From assembly GCA_034432435.1 (NCBI GenBank), contig DAOUBS010000247.1:1-64000 (forward strand): a stretch of 64,000 nucleotides of DNA, read 5' to 3'. The notes beneath the pieces are model-generated. The model ran no database searches. It was not told the DNA's origin and saw nothing but the letters and a program-made list of their open reading frames with translations. The position numbers were made by a program, and so were the translations under genes. Shown here piece after piece: positions 36,867 through 45,166 of this stretch. Numbering within the stretch: position 1 is the stretch's first letter; each line of letters begins with the position of its first letter. Source of the stretch: JANWYT01 sp034432435. Its GTDB lineage: Bacteria > Chloroflexota > Anaerolineae > Aggregatilineales > Phototrophicaceae.

Positions 36867-39755
36867 TCAAGTAGTGATGTCTAATTCGTAGCCAGTCGCC
36901 TCTCGGATGGCCGCCTGAAATGCCGCCGCTTCTTCTGAGCTGAGCGCGCCGTTCAGCGTCAGGCTGATGCGCGCCTTCGCCGTGCGAATCCCCGGGCCTT
37001 TCTTGATCAAGTAGCCGTGTCGCTCAGCATAGCGTTTCACCTCAGCGGTGATGGCCTGCTGGTTGGGTTGATCGTGGATCACCAGCGGGTAGCCTGTCTT
37101 TTGGCTCAGCGCGTGGATCGTGTCAAGCGCGCGCTGGCCTTTCTGCGGGCTGATGAAGTACAGCACGATCTCACTGCCGCGCAGCCCCGCGCGGTATAAC
37201 CCCAGCGGCTCCAGCGCTGCCCGAATGCAGTTGTACGCCGTGTTGATCTCCATTAGCGTACCTGTAGGTGCGCTATGAACTGTCTCCGGTGGTTTCTTCT
37301 GGTTGACAAGCAGCCGAAACCCGGTGAGCGCCTCATAGCGCGCCGCCAGCGCCGCTGGGTCGTCTAAGTTGACAATCTCTGCGCTCACCTCACGCCGATC
37401 CATGAAGTAGGACGGGCGTTTGACCAGCTTCGCTCCCTCCGGCAACAGCACGCTCACCATGCTCACGAGCGCTTCTTGGTTGACCGTCTTATCGACGGTC
37501 ACGCTCCAGCCGGTGCGCGTCGCAGCCTCTGCAATTAGCGTCTGGTAGGTCGTTGCGGCCACGTCGGGGAAGTCAAAGCTGAGGGTCATCAAGCGGCGCT
37601 GTGGGTTGAGGCCAACTTTGCGAAGCTGCGCCTCTGGCGGGAAAAGGCTTATAACCACGCTGCGCGCCTCGTTCTGTTCGAGCGCGGCGTGCGCAGTGAC
37701 CTCGCGTGCCACCAGTCCATCCGGCTGCCATTCGGCGTGCTGTTCAGCCAGCGCGAGCACGGCGGCCAGCGTATGCAGTTGGCGCTCAGCGGGGGGTAGA
37801 TCAGGCGTGAGGTGGGCGTGCGGCAAGACAGGCTGACCAACGCGATAGCCCACGGCCTGCGCGGCTTGGGGCTTCAGCCGCTTGGCTTCACGCAGCAGGG
37901 CGTGCAGCGTGGCCTCATCCTCGCTCGCGTCCCACGGCCCCAACGCCCACAGCAAGCGGTCTGCCATGTACTGCCGCCCTTGAGAAGTGCTCATGCCGAG
38001 GGTAAAACCGGCCTCTGTGGCGCTCTCTACGACGCCGATTTCGACGTCATTTTTGCCGCTGCGGAACGCGATCAGTTGGCCTTTTAGGTCGGGATGCGCT
38101 GCCATGATAGCCCGCTGCCGCAAGCCGCGCGTCACCTGTTCCAGCGTGTTCACGCGGTAGTTGTTGGGGGTCTTCCAATCGCTGCTGAAGTACAGCCCAT
38201 TCTGCTCAGCCAGCGCTTGAGCGGCCTCGCGCGTCTGGCCAGCGCTGCCATACCAACGCTGCGCCAGCTCAGCCACGCTGTAATAGCTGCCCGCGTTAGA
38301 TCTCATCGCCTCCCACAGGGCGGCGGGGTCGAACTCACGATCTTCGCCGTGCGCGGTCACTTGTTCGACCAGTGCCCACGGTCGCAGGCCAAAGTGATAC
38401 TCATGCACCGAGCCGATGCGCGGCAGCGCCACCGCGATCTGCCGCTGGCGCAGGCTGTTGGCGAGGCTCGCGCGCGCGCTGCTGTCCCCGTGCACTAGCA
38501 GCACTTCCTCGGGTTTGAGCGCGCGCGCGATAGCGATCAGCTCGCTTTCGTCGGCATGGGCAGAGAGCGAATACGTCCCGACCTCCGCGCGCACGCTGAC
38601 CGTCTGTTTGCCGAGTCGGATGCTGCCTTCGCCACGCTCGCGCGCTCTCATCATCTTCTGCAGCAGCTTGCCCGGCGCTTCTTCGTCTTGATAGCCGGTC
38701 AGAAAGATGGCGCTGCGCTCATCTGGCAGCAGGTGCTGCGCGTAGAATTGCGACGCGCCGCCCGTCAGCATGCCCGAGCTGGCGACGATGATGCACGGCG
38801 TCGCATCCTGCGCCAGCGCCTGCCGCTGCGGCATCGACAGCACGGGGTGAATGTCCTTGCGGAAGAAGAGCGGTTGATCCTTCGCGGCGTTCACCATCGC
38901 CTCTGGCAGCAGGTCAACAAAGCTGGCATACGCGTGGCACACTGCGCGCACCATCCCATCGACATAAACGCGCGCGTCGATCTGGTCGCGGTAGGCCAAG
39001 ATAATCTGCAAGATCTCCTGCGCCCGCCCAAGCGCAAACGCCGGGATCAGGACGCGCCCGCCGCGCTCGATCACCCGCTTCAAGCTCTCGATCAAGCGGC
39101 GCTCTTCGGCTTCGCGGTTGGCGTGCAGGCGACCGCCATAGGTGCTCTCCAGCACCAGCACGTCTGCTTTGAGCCGCGGCACGCGCACGCTGTTCACCGT
39201 GCGCTGGGGCGATTTGGAGACGTCGCCGCTCATGACGAGCGTGCCTTCCACGCTGTCGATGACTAGCATCGCCGCCCCAGCGATGTGCCCGCTGACGTGG
39301 AACGTCACCCCTAGCCCCTCGCCGAGGCGTACCTGTCGGTTGTACTCAACGATCTGTACTGCCTGCATCAGGTGCTCCACGGCCACCTCGTCGTAGAGCG
39401 GCAACTCGCCCTCTTCTTCGTAGTGGCTGCTCATAATGCGCTGGGCGTCTTGCTGCAACACGCGCACCAGCGCCTCGGTCGGGCGCGTCATCAGAACGGG
39501 TGTGGATGGGTAAGCAGACAAGACCAGCGGCAGCGCGCCCGTGTGGTCGGTGTGGGCATGAGTGACTAGCACGTAGTCAACGCCGCCCAAATTGCTGATG
39601 TGGCTTAGGTCGGGCAGTTGGCTGCTGTCAAGGTCGCGCTGGGGGCGGGGGTTGATGCGAATGCCTGCATCAACCAGCAGCCGCTTGCCGGCAATCTCAA
39701 TTAACGTGCAGCTTGCGCCGACTTCATCAGCGCCGCCAAGGAATGTAATCTTCAT
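36867..39755 (-). CDS. MBL/beta-CASP RNA-processing nuclease with long C-terminal extension
   Basis: 962 residues from the ATG at 39755, preceded by GGAAAG; a longer reading to 39800 adds 15 unlikely residues. The first 450 residues are a metallo-beta-lactamase/beta-CASP nuclease: HAHTDHTGALP, HVSGHIAGAAM, SGDVSKSP, LESTYGGR (motif A), YSLSAHADE (motif B) and LLVHGDSSA (motif C), as in CPSF-73-like enzymes and bacterial RNase J relatives that cut or trim RNA. The remaining 500 residues, unusual for the family, include two similar alpha/beta segments (around 690-760 and 840-960) that may be KH-like or a substrate-binding unit. It contains parS-like site 3 at codons 828-834. Confidence 0.82.
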   Translation of the reverse strand: MKITFLGGADEVGASCTLIEIAGKRLLVDAGIRINPRPQRDLDSSQLPDLSHISNLGGVDYVLVTHAHTDHTGALPLVLSAYPSTPVLMTRPTEALVRVLQQDAQRIMSSHYEEEGELPLYDEVAVEHLMQAVQIVEYNRQVRLGEGLGVTFHVSGHIAGAAMLVIDSVEGTLVMSGDVSKSPQRTVNSVRVPRLKADVLVLESTYGGRLHANREAEERRLIESLKRVIERGGRVLIPAFALGRAQEILQIILAYRDQIDARVYVDGMVRAVCHAYASFVDLLPEAMVNAAKDQPLFFRKDIHPVLSMPQRQALAQDATPCIIVASSGMLTGGASQFYAQHLLPDERSAIFLTGYQDEEAPGKLLQKMMRARERGEGSIRLGKQTVSVRAEVGTYSLSAHADESELIAIARALKPEEVLLVHGDSSARASLANSLRQRQIAVALPRIGSVHEYHFGLRPWALVEQVTAHGEDREFDPAALWEAMRSNAGSYYSVAELAQRWYGSAGQTREAAQALAEQNGLYFSSDWKTPNNYRVNTLEQVTRGLRQRAIMAAHPDLKGQLIAFRSGKNDVEIGVVESATEAGFTLGMSTSQGRQYMADRLLWALGPWDASEDEATLHALLREAKRLKPQAAQAVGYRVGQPVLPHAHLTPDLPPAERQLHTLAAVLALAEQHAEWQPDGLVAREVTAHAALEQNEARSVVISLFPPEAQLRKVGLNPQRRLMTLSFDFPDVAATTYQTLIAEAATRTGWSVTVDKTVNQEALVSMVSVLLPEGAKLVKRPSYFMDRREVSAEIVNLDDPAALAARYEALTGFRLLVNQKKPPETVHSAPTGTLMEINTAYNCIRAALEPLGLYRAGLRGSEIVLYFISPQKGQRALDTIHALSQKTGYPLVIHDQPNQQAITAEVKRYAERHGYLIKKGPGIRTAKARISLTLNGALSSEEAAAFQAAIREATGYELDITT
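37254..37275. promoter_or_regulatory. parS-like 22-bp site 3, inside the beta-CASP gene
   Basis: Same element as sites 1 and 2 but in opposite orientation: read on the minus strand it has left arm TAGCGCACCT, ACA, and right arm GGTACGCTA. Because the element is nearly palindromic it still codes Ser-Ala-Pro-Thr-Gly-Thr-Leu in its gene. Confidence 0.7.
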
Positions 39756-40032
39756 AAAATCTTTCCGCTTCCAGATGGGTCTTCCCGTCGATCTTCTCAA
39801 AAAAACTTATCAGGAGTGTAAATTTGTTCTATTCATGATGGCGCTAGCGTGTATGTTTGAGCCTTTTATTGTGCGCAATTGGCAGCGCATTTTCTACCTC
39901 AAAAATTGGCGCAAAAACAAAAATGAGAAAATTATGAGAGTTTTTTTGATAGGGCTTTTAACGCCTGCGCTCGGCCAAAATTGTGTGGGTGCAGCAATTC
40001 GTTTATTCCCATCCGCTAGCTATCATGCTATC

Positions 40033-40932
40033 ATGTCGGCGCTCAGTTACCGCAAAGAGTTGAACTTGACTGCATCAGACGCTTCTGCTTCAACCGACAC
40101 GCCATTCGTCATCATCGAGCCGAGCAAAGGCTTTGTCCCTCTGCAGCTGCGCGACCTCTGGCAGTATCGAGAGCTGCTTTACTTCCTCGTGTGGCGCGAT
40201 GTCAAGGTGCGCTACAAGCAGACGGTGCTAGGCGCAGCGTGGGCCATCATCCAACCGCTGATGACGATGGTCGTCTTTTCGCTGTTCTTCGGCGGCTTGG
40301 CGCAAATCCCATCCGACGGCGTGCCGTATCCGATCTTCGCCTATGCGGCGCTCGTGCCGTGGACGTTCTTCGCCAACGGCCTGAGTGGCAGCAGCGACAG
40401 TCTCGTGGGCAGCGCCCACCTCATCAAGAAGATCTACTTCCCGCGGCTGATCATTCCTATCGCGTCGGTGCTGCGCGGCGTGGTCGATTTCGCGCTGGCG
40501 TTCAGCGTGCTGGTTGTCATGATGCTAGCGTATCAAATCCCGCTGACGTCTAGCGTGTTGACGCTGCCGTTCTTTTTGCTGCTGGCGTTCGTTACTGCGC
40601 TTGGGGTGGGGCTGGTGTTGTCTGCGATGAACGTACAGTTCCGCGACGTGCGTTACACCATCCCGTTTCTGATTCAGATCTGGCTCTTCATCACGCCCGT
40701 CGCTTACCCGAGCAGCTTGATCGAGAACGAGGCGCTGCGGGCGCTCTACAGTTTGAACCCGATGGCCAGCGTCGTCGATGGCTTCCGTTGGGCGCTGCTG
40801 GGCGGGGTGAACCCTGAACTGCGCCCCCCCAATGTGACGATGCTTGTTTCCAGCGTGGTGGCGCTGGCGGTGTTGGTCGGCAGCCTCTTTTACTTCCGCC
40901 GTATGGAACGCCGCTTTGCGGATGTGGTGTAG
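40033..40932 (+). CDS. Polysaccharide ABC exporter permease (Wzm/TagG type)
   Basis: 299 residues from the ATG at 40033. ABC-2 permease with six spans: LWQYRELLYFLVWRDVKVRYKQTVLGAAWAIIQPLMTMVVFSLFFG is the family's N-terminal amphipathic helix and first span. The gene continues with NGLSGSSDSLVGSAHLIKKIYFPR and NPMASVVDGFRWALLGG. It exports a finished lipid-linked polysaccharide together with the next gene (ATPase), whose start is three bases after its stop. TATCAT six bases before the ATG and lack of a ribosome site hint at leaderless translation. The AT-rich 277-base gap upstream is shared with the divergent beta-CASP gene and holds no other ORF I trust. Confidence 0.87.
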   Translation: MSALSYRKELNLTASDASASTDTPFVIIEPSKGFVPLQLRDLWQYRELLYFLVWRDVKVRYKQTVLGAAWAIIQPLMTMVVFSLFFGGLAQIPSDGVPYPIFAYAALVPWTFFANGLSGSSDSLVGSAHLIKKIYFPRLIIPIASVLRGVVDFALAFSVLVVMMLAYQIPLTSSVLTLPFFLLLAFVTALGVGLVLSAMNVQFRDVRYTIPFLIQIWLFITPVAYPSSLIENEALRALYSLNPMASVVDGFRWALLGGVNPELRPPNVTMLVSSVVALAVLVGSLFYFRRMERRFADVV

Positions 40933-40935
40933 CGT

Positions 40936-42237
40936 ATGGGCAGCGTAGCAATCCGAGTTTCTGGGCTGAGCAAGCTCTACCGCATCGGGGCAGCCCAACA
41001 GCGCCAAGACACCCTGCGCGAACTCATCACCCACGCGCTGACCGCGCCGCTGCGCCGCGCGCGCGCGCTCGCCCGCGGGGAGAGCTACGGCGCGGCTGGC
41101 TTGACGGAAGAGCTATGGGCGCTGAAAGACGTCTCGTTTGAGGTCAAGCACGGGGAAGTCGTCGGCATTATCGGGCGCAACGGCGCGGGCAAGTCGACGC
41201 TGTTGAAGATTCTCTCGCGCATCACTGAGCCGACAGCTGGCCGCGTTGAGCTGTACGGTCGGGTGGGGTCGTTGCTGGAAGTCGGGACGGGCTTCCATGG
41301 CGAGCTAACCGGCCGCGAAAACATCTATCTGAATGGGGCGATCCTCGGCATGTCGCGCGCCGAGATTGAACGCAAGTTCGATGAGATTGTGGCTTTCGCT
41401 GGCGTTGAACGCTTCATCGACACGCCGGTCAAGCATTACAGCAGCGGGATGGGCCTGCGGCTGGGGTTTGCGGTGGCCGCGCACCTTGAGCCGGAAATCC
41501 TCATCGTGGATGAGGTGCTGGCGGTGGGGGATGCCGAGTTCCAGAAGAAGTGCCTCGGCAAGATGCAAGACGTGGCCGGCGAGGGCCGAACGGTGCTCTT
41601 CGTCAGCCACAACATGGCGGCGGTGCAGAGCCTGTGTCGCTCCTGCATATGGTTGAAAGATGGGCAGGTGGTGGAAATTGGCGAGACCGGCCAAGTTGTC
41701 TCACGTTACTTGAGTAGTGGAGTCAGCAGTTTGACGGATCAGTTCCATCCAGATATCGAGACTGCTCCGGGCAATGATCGCATCCGCGTGCGCCGAATAA
41801 GAGTAGTTCCGGCAGAAGGGGATCCCACCGCGCCGATCACGATGGTCACGCCGATTCGTCTGGAGTTTGAGTATTGGAACTTGCAGCCAACCTACCTAAA
41901 CCTAAGCCTAGTCGTTTACAGCTCAGACGGGGGGATTGCCTTCAACACAGTGCCCGTGCATGACGTCGAGTGGCTTCAGAAACCCTATCCAGTTGGGATG
42001 TTTAGAAGTACGTGCTACATTCCGGGGTACTTGCTCAACAGTGGCACGTATCGGATCGATGTGCTGTTTGTGGAAGACCAGTCACGTATTATTCTTAATT
42101 TGCCCAGCGCATTGGTCTTTGATGTTTCCGAGGCAGTGGAAACGCGCGGTGCGGCCACTTGGTTCGGCCGATGGGCCGGGGCGGTGCATCCGAGGCTCGA
42201 TTGGGAAACCGTGCAATTAGATGTAGTCTACTCGTGA
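40936..42237 (+). CDS. Polysaccharide ABC exporter ATPase with carbohydrate-binding tail (Wzt type)
   Basis: 433 residues. The ATPase domain has Walker A IGRNGAGKSTLLKIL near residue 80, the signature YSSGMGLRLGFAVAAHLEPEILIVDEVLAVGD with Walker B, and HNMAAVQ with the switch His. The GRVGSLLEVGTGFHGELTGREN stretch is diagnostic of Wzt/TagH. The last 170 residues form a beta-sandwich like the Wzt C-terminal domain that binds the glycan's capped end (FHPDIETAPGNDRIRVRRIRV onward); this part is lower in GC than the ATPase half, which suggests domain exchange along with the glycan structure. Confidence 0.88.
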   Translation: MGSVAIRVSGLSKLYRIGAAQQRQDTLRELITHALTAPLRRARALARGESYGAAGLTEELWALKDVSFEVKHGEVVGIIGRNGAGKSTLLKILSRITEPTAGRVELYGRVGSLLEVGTGFHGELTGRENIYLNGAILGMSRAEIERKFDEIVAFAGVERFIDTPVKHYSSGMGLRLGFAVAAHLEPEILIVDEVLAVGDAEFQKKCLGKMQDVAGEGRTVLFVSHNMAAVQSLCRSCIWLKDGQVVEIGETGQVVSRYLSSGVSSLTDQFHPDIETAPGNDRIRVRRIRVVPAEGDPTAPITMVTPIRLEFEYWNLQPTYLNLSLVVYSSDGGIAFNTVPVHDVEWLQKPYPVGMFRSTCYIPGYLLNSGTYRIDVLFVEDQSRIILNLPSALVFDVSEAVETRGAATWFGRWAGAVHPRLDWETVQLDVVYS

Positions 42238-42294
42238 GGTTGTCACATTTTATGAAGCCTAGCAGCGGTTACAAGTTATATTGGAGTATCTAGG

Positions 42295-42957
42295 TTGAAC
42301 CCCCTCATCATCCTCGGGGCGGGCGGCTTTGCCCGCGAGACGCTTGACGTAGTCGATGCCATCAACGCTGTGTCGCCCACTTGGGACATGCTTGGCTTTT
42401 TGGTTGATCCTGAATACGCTGAGGTGGGCAAGATCATCCAAGAGAAGCCAATCCTAGGCGATCTGACGTGGTTGGCCGACCATCCGGAAGTTTACGTCGT
42501 GTGTGGGGTCGGCGCGCCAGAGGTGCGCTACAGAATGATCAAAGAGGTTGAAAAATATCAAGTAAAATTTGCCACGCTCATTCATCCCAGCGCCATCACA
42601 ACTCGGCATAACATGATCGGCTCAGGCAGTGTTATCACAGCCGGTTGCGTGCTGGCCAATCAAATTAAAATTCTGACTCACGTGCACATCAATCGTTTGG
42701 CAACAGTAGGGCATGATGTCGTGTTGTTTGACTTCGTTTCTATTGCGCCCGGTGTGAATATTTCTGGAAATGTGATTGTCAATGAGGGCGCATACATCGG
42801 CACAGGTGCGAGCATCATTGAGAAGAAGACCATTGGTGCGTGGTCGATTGTTGGGGCAGGTAGCACAGTAATTGAAGACGTTCCGCCGAACACGACGGTT
42901 GTGGGGAGTCCAGCAAGAGTGATCAAACAGCGTCCTGCCGGATGGCATCTCACATGA
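42295..42957 (+). CDS. NeuD/PglD-type sugar O-acyltransferase
   Basis: 220 residues with a TTG start at 42295 supported by TTGGAG 10-15 bases upstream and no alternative ATG nearby. A Rossmann-like N-terminal part (LIILGAGGFARETLDVV) is followed by a left-handed beta-helix of hexapeptide repeats (IGSGSVITAGCVLANQI, NGAYIG-type turns, GAWSIVGAGSTVIEDVPPNTTVVGSPARVI). These enzymes acetylate amino sugars such as N-acetylneuraminate precursors or bacillosamine. The catalytic histidine is expected in VGHDVVL. Its stop overlaps the next gene (ATGA), so acyl transfer and the aminotransferase belong to one sugar pathway. Confidence 0.87.
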   Translation: MNPLIILGAGGFARETLDVVDAINAVSPTWDMLGFLVDPEYAEVGKIIQEKPILGDLTWLADHPEVYVVCGVGAPEVRYRMIKEVEKYQVKFATLIHPSAITTRHNMIGSGSVITAGCVLANQIKILTHVHINRLATVGHDVVLFDFVSIAPGVNISGNVIVNEGAYIGTGASIIEKKTIGAWSIVGAGSTVIEDVPPNTTVVGSPARVIKQRPAGWHLT

Positions 42958-44126
42958 AACATACCCCCTCAGATCTCGCGCTCTACGGTGGCCAACCGGC
43001 CTTTGCTGAGCCGCTGCACGTAGGGCGGCCTAACATCGGCAACCGCGAGCGCTTCCTTGAGCGCGTCAATGCCATGCTAGATCGGCGCTGGTTCACCAAC
43101 AATGGCCCCTACGTGCAAGAGTTTGAGCACAAGCTGGCAGAGTACACGGGCGTCAAGCACGCAGTGGTGATGACAAATGCCACGCTGGCCCAAGAGATCG
43201 CGGTGCGGGCAGCGAGTATTAGCGGTGAGGTGGTGCTGCCGTCATTTACGTTCATCGCCACGGCGCACGCGCTCCAATGGCAGGAGATTACGCCGGTGTT
43301 CTGCGATGTGGCGCCCGGAACGCACCACATCGACCCTAATCGCGTTGAGGACATGCTCACGCCGCGCACCAGCGCCATTATTGGGGTACACGTGTGGGGT
43401 GCGCCGTGTGACATCGACGCGCTGACCGAGATCGCTCATCGGCGCGGGCTGCACCTGATGTTCGACGCCGCCCACGCTATCGGCTGTTCCTACCGCGGCC
43501 AGATGATCGGCGGCTTCGGCGAGGCGGAAATTGTCAGCTTCCACGCCACCAAGTTCCTGAATAGCTTCGAGGGTGGGGCCGTCCTGACTAACGATGACCA
43601 GCTAGCAAATCGCATGCGCTACATGCGCAACTTCGGCTTTGCTGGAATCGACCGAGTGGACTACGTGGGAACCAACGGCAAGATGACCGAGGTTGCTGCA
43701 GCGATGGGCCTTACGTCCTTAGAATGCATTGACGACATCATCGCAACGAACCTGCGCAATTACCGCGCCTATCAGCAGGGGCTAGCCAACCTGCCCGGAA
43801 TCAAACTTTACACCTACGACGAGGCAGAGAAGAACAACTTTCAGTACGTGATCGTCGAAGTGGATGAAGCTGAGGCAGGCGTCAGCCGCGATCTGCTGGT
43901 GCGCATCTTGCACGCCGAGAACGTCCTTGCGCGGCGCTACTTCTACCCGGGCTGCCACCAGATGGAGCCGTACCGCTCGTACTATCCGCATGCACGGCTG
44001 CTGCTGCCCGAGACGGAAAAGCTCACCCAGCGTGTGATGAGCTTACCCACCGGCACAGCTGTCGATGTTGAAGCGATTGCGCAGATTTGTGAGATCGTGA
44101 AGGTGGGGATGCTTGCAGGAAGCTAG
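42954..44126 (+). CDS. DegT/DnrJ/EryC1/StrS-family sugar aminotransferase
   Basis: 390 residues from the ATG at 42954, chosen for the ATGA overlap with the preceding gene and GGATGG upstream; a start at 42942 is possible. PLP enzyme that aminates keto-sugar nucleotides. The PLP lysine lies in SFHATKFLNSFEGGAV near residue 200, and the phosphate and aspartate contacts are in MTNATLAQEIAV and LMFDAAHAIG. The ending RVMSLPTGTAVD is typical. Together with the acyltransferase it should make an N-acetylated amino sugar (for example a 4-amino-4,6-dideoxy hexose) for the exported polysaccharide; which one is not readable. Confidence 0.9.
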   Translation: MKHTPSDLALYGGQPAFAEPLHVGRPNIGNRERFLERVNAMLDRRWFTNNGPYVQEFEHKLAEYTGVKHAVVMTNATLAQEIAVRAASISGEVVLPSFTFIATAHALQWQEITPVFCDVAPGTHHIDPNRVEDMLTPRTSAIIGVHVWGAPCDIDALTEIAHRRGLHLMFDAAHAIGCSYRGQMIGGFGEAEIVSFHATKFLNSFEGGAVLTNDDQLANRMRYMRNFGFAGIDRVDYVGTNGKMTEVAAAMGLTSLECIDDIIATNLRNYRAYQQGLANLPGIKLYTYDEAEKNNFQYVIVEVDEAEAGVSRDLLVRILHAENVLARRYFYPGCHQMEPYRSYYPHARLLLPETEKLTQRVMSLPTGTAVDVEAIAQICEIVKVGMLAGS

Positions 44127-44136
44127 GGACACAAAA

Positions 44137-44970
44137 ATGATCGTCGCGCTGCACCGAAAGCTTCGAACGTTTTTGTCAAATCCTGTGCGAGTGGCGCAAG
44201 TCAAAAAGCGAGTCTGGCGTCGTAAGATTAAATACGCAGCTTGGAATCGTTACATCGACTGGATACGACGCGGCGACCAGCAATATCTTGAAGCCGCTAG
44301 GGCAAAGTGGCCGTTGGTTTTCCTAGATGATCGTCCTTTGGTGAGCATCGTCATTCCAACTTACAATCGTGCTGCGATCCTTGCCGAGAGAACACTGCCT
44401 AGTGTTCTCAATCAAACATATCAAAACGTTGAAATTATCATTGTAGGGGATCACTGCACAGACGATACGGCTGAGAGGCTGCAAGCACTACAAGATCCGC
44501 GAATCGTTTTTCACAATCTTCCAGAGCGTGGCAAATACCCGAAAGATCCTAAACACAGGCGAGCCGTCGCTGGCGTTGATCCTCTCAACAAGGCGCATCA
44601 ACTAGCCAACGGTGACTGGTTGGCACATCTCGACGACGATGATGTGTGGAAAGATGACCACCTTGAAACGATGCTGAAGTTCGTTTCTGAGTATCAGCAC
44701 GAGTTTGCATATGGGATTACCCTGCGTGAAAGAGTGCCCGGTGTTTGGTTCGAAGTAGATGGACACTCTACGTTCTTTTACAGTCGGCGATTGAAGGCTA
44801 TCCCCTACATGAAAAACTGCTGGTATGTTGGCTTAACAGCAGACACTACGATGCTCATGCGGTTAGAAAGATCTGGTGTGAACATGGGCAGACTTCAGCA
44901 AGTGACCGCTTACGCGCCTTTACGTCCGGGCATAACGCGACATGATTATCTCGCAGAGGACAGAGATTAA
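44137..44970 (+). CDS. Family 2 glycosyltransferase
   Basis: 277 residues from the ATG at 44137. After a basic 60-residue lead come VSIVIPTYNRAAILAERTLPSVLNQTYQNVEIIIV (nucleotide-sugar binding) and WLAHLDDDDVWKDDHLE (metal-binding DXD), the GT2 hallmarks. It should add one sugar to the glycan exported by the Wzm/Wzt pair. Base composition is lower in GC than the surrounding chromosome, with many A/T-ending codons, as expected for a transferred surface-glycan gene. No ribosome site is obvious. The 196-base stretch after it shows no gene. Confidence 0.87.
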   Translation: MIVALHRKLRTFLSNPVRVAQVKKRVWRRKIKYAAWNRYIDWIRRGDQQYLEAARAKWPLVFLDDRPLVSIVIPTYNRAAILAERTLPSVLNQTYQNVEIIIVGDHCTDDTAERLQALQDPRIVFHNLPERGKYPKDPKHRRAVAGVDPLNKAHQLANGDWLAHLDDDDVWKDDHLETMLKFVSEYQHEFAYGITLRERVPGVWFEVDGHSTFFYSRRLKAIPYMKNCWYVGLTADTTMLMRLERSGVNMGRLQQVTAYAPLRPGITRHDYLAEDRD

Positions 44971-45166
44971 AAATACCACTCGCCTGGCCGCGGCCCGTTT
45001 CCGATCCGATAGCCGATCAATCGTAGCTGGGTGGTTCGGACGAGTTGCAGTGTTATAGGTGAAGGTGGTCGTCTCCCTACAGATCTAGCAGCGCTTTTTG
45101 AACAACCCAAGCCCTCCACGCTGCTGCGTCTTCGCCAAATCTTTGAAAAATAGCTATAGTTGTGCC

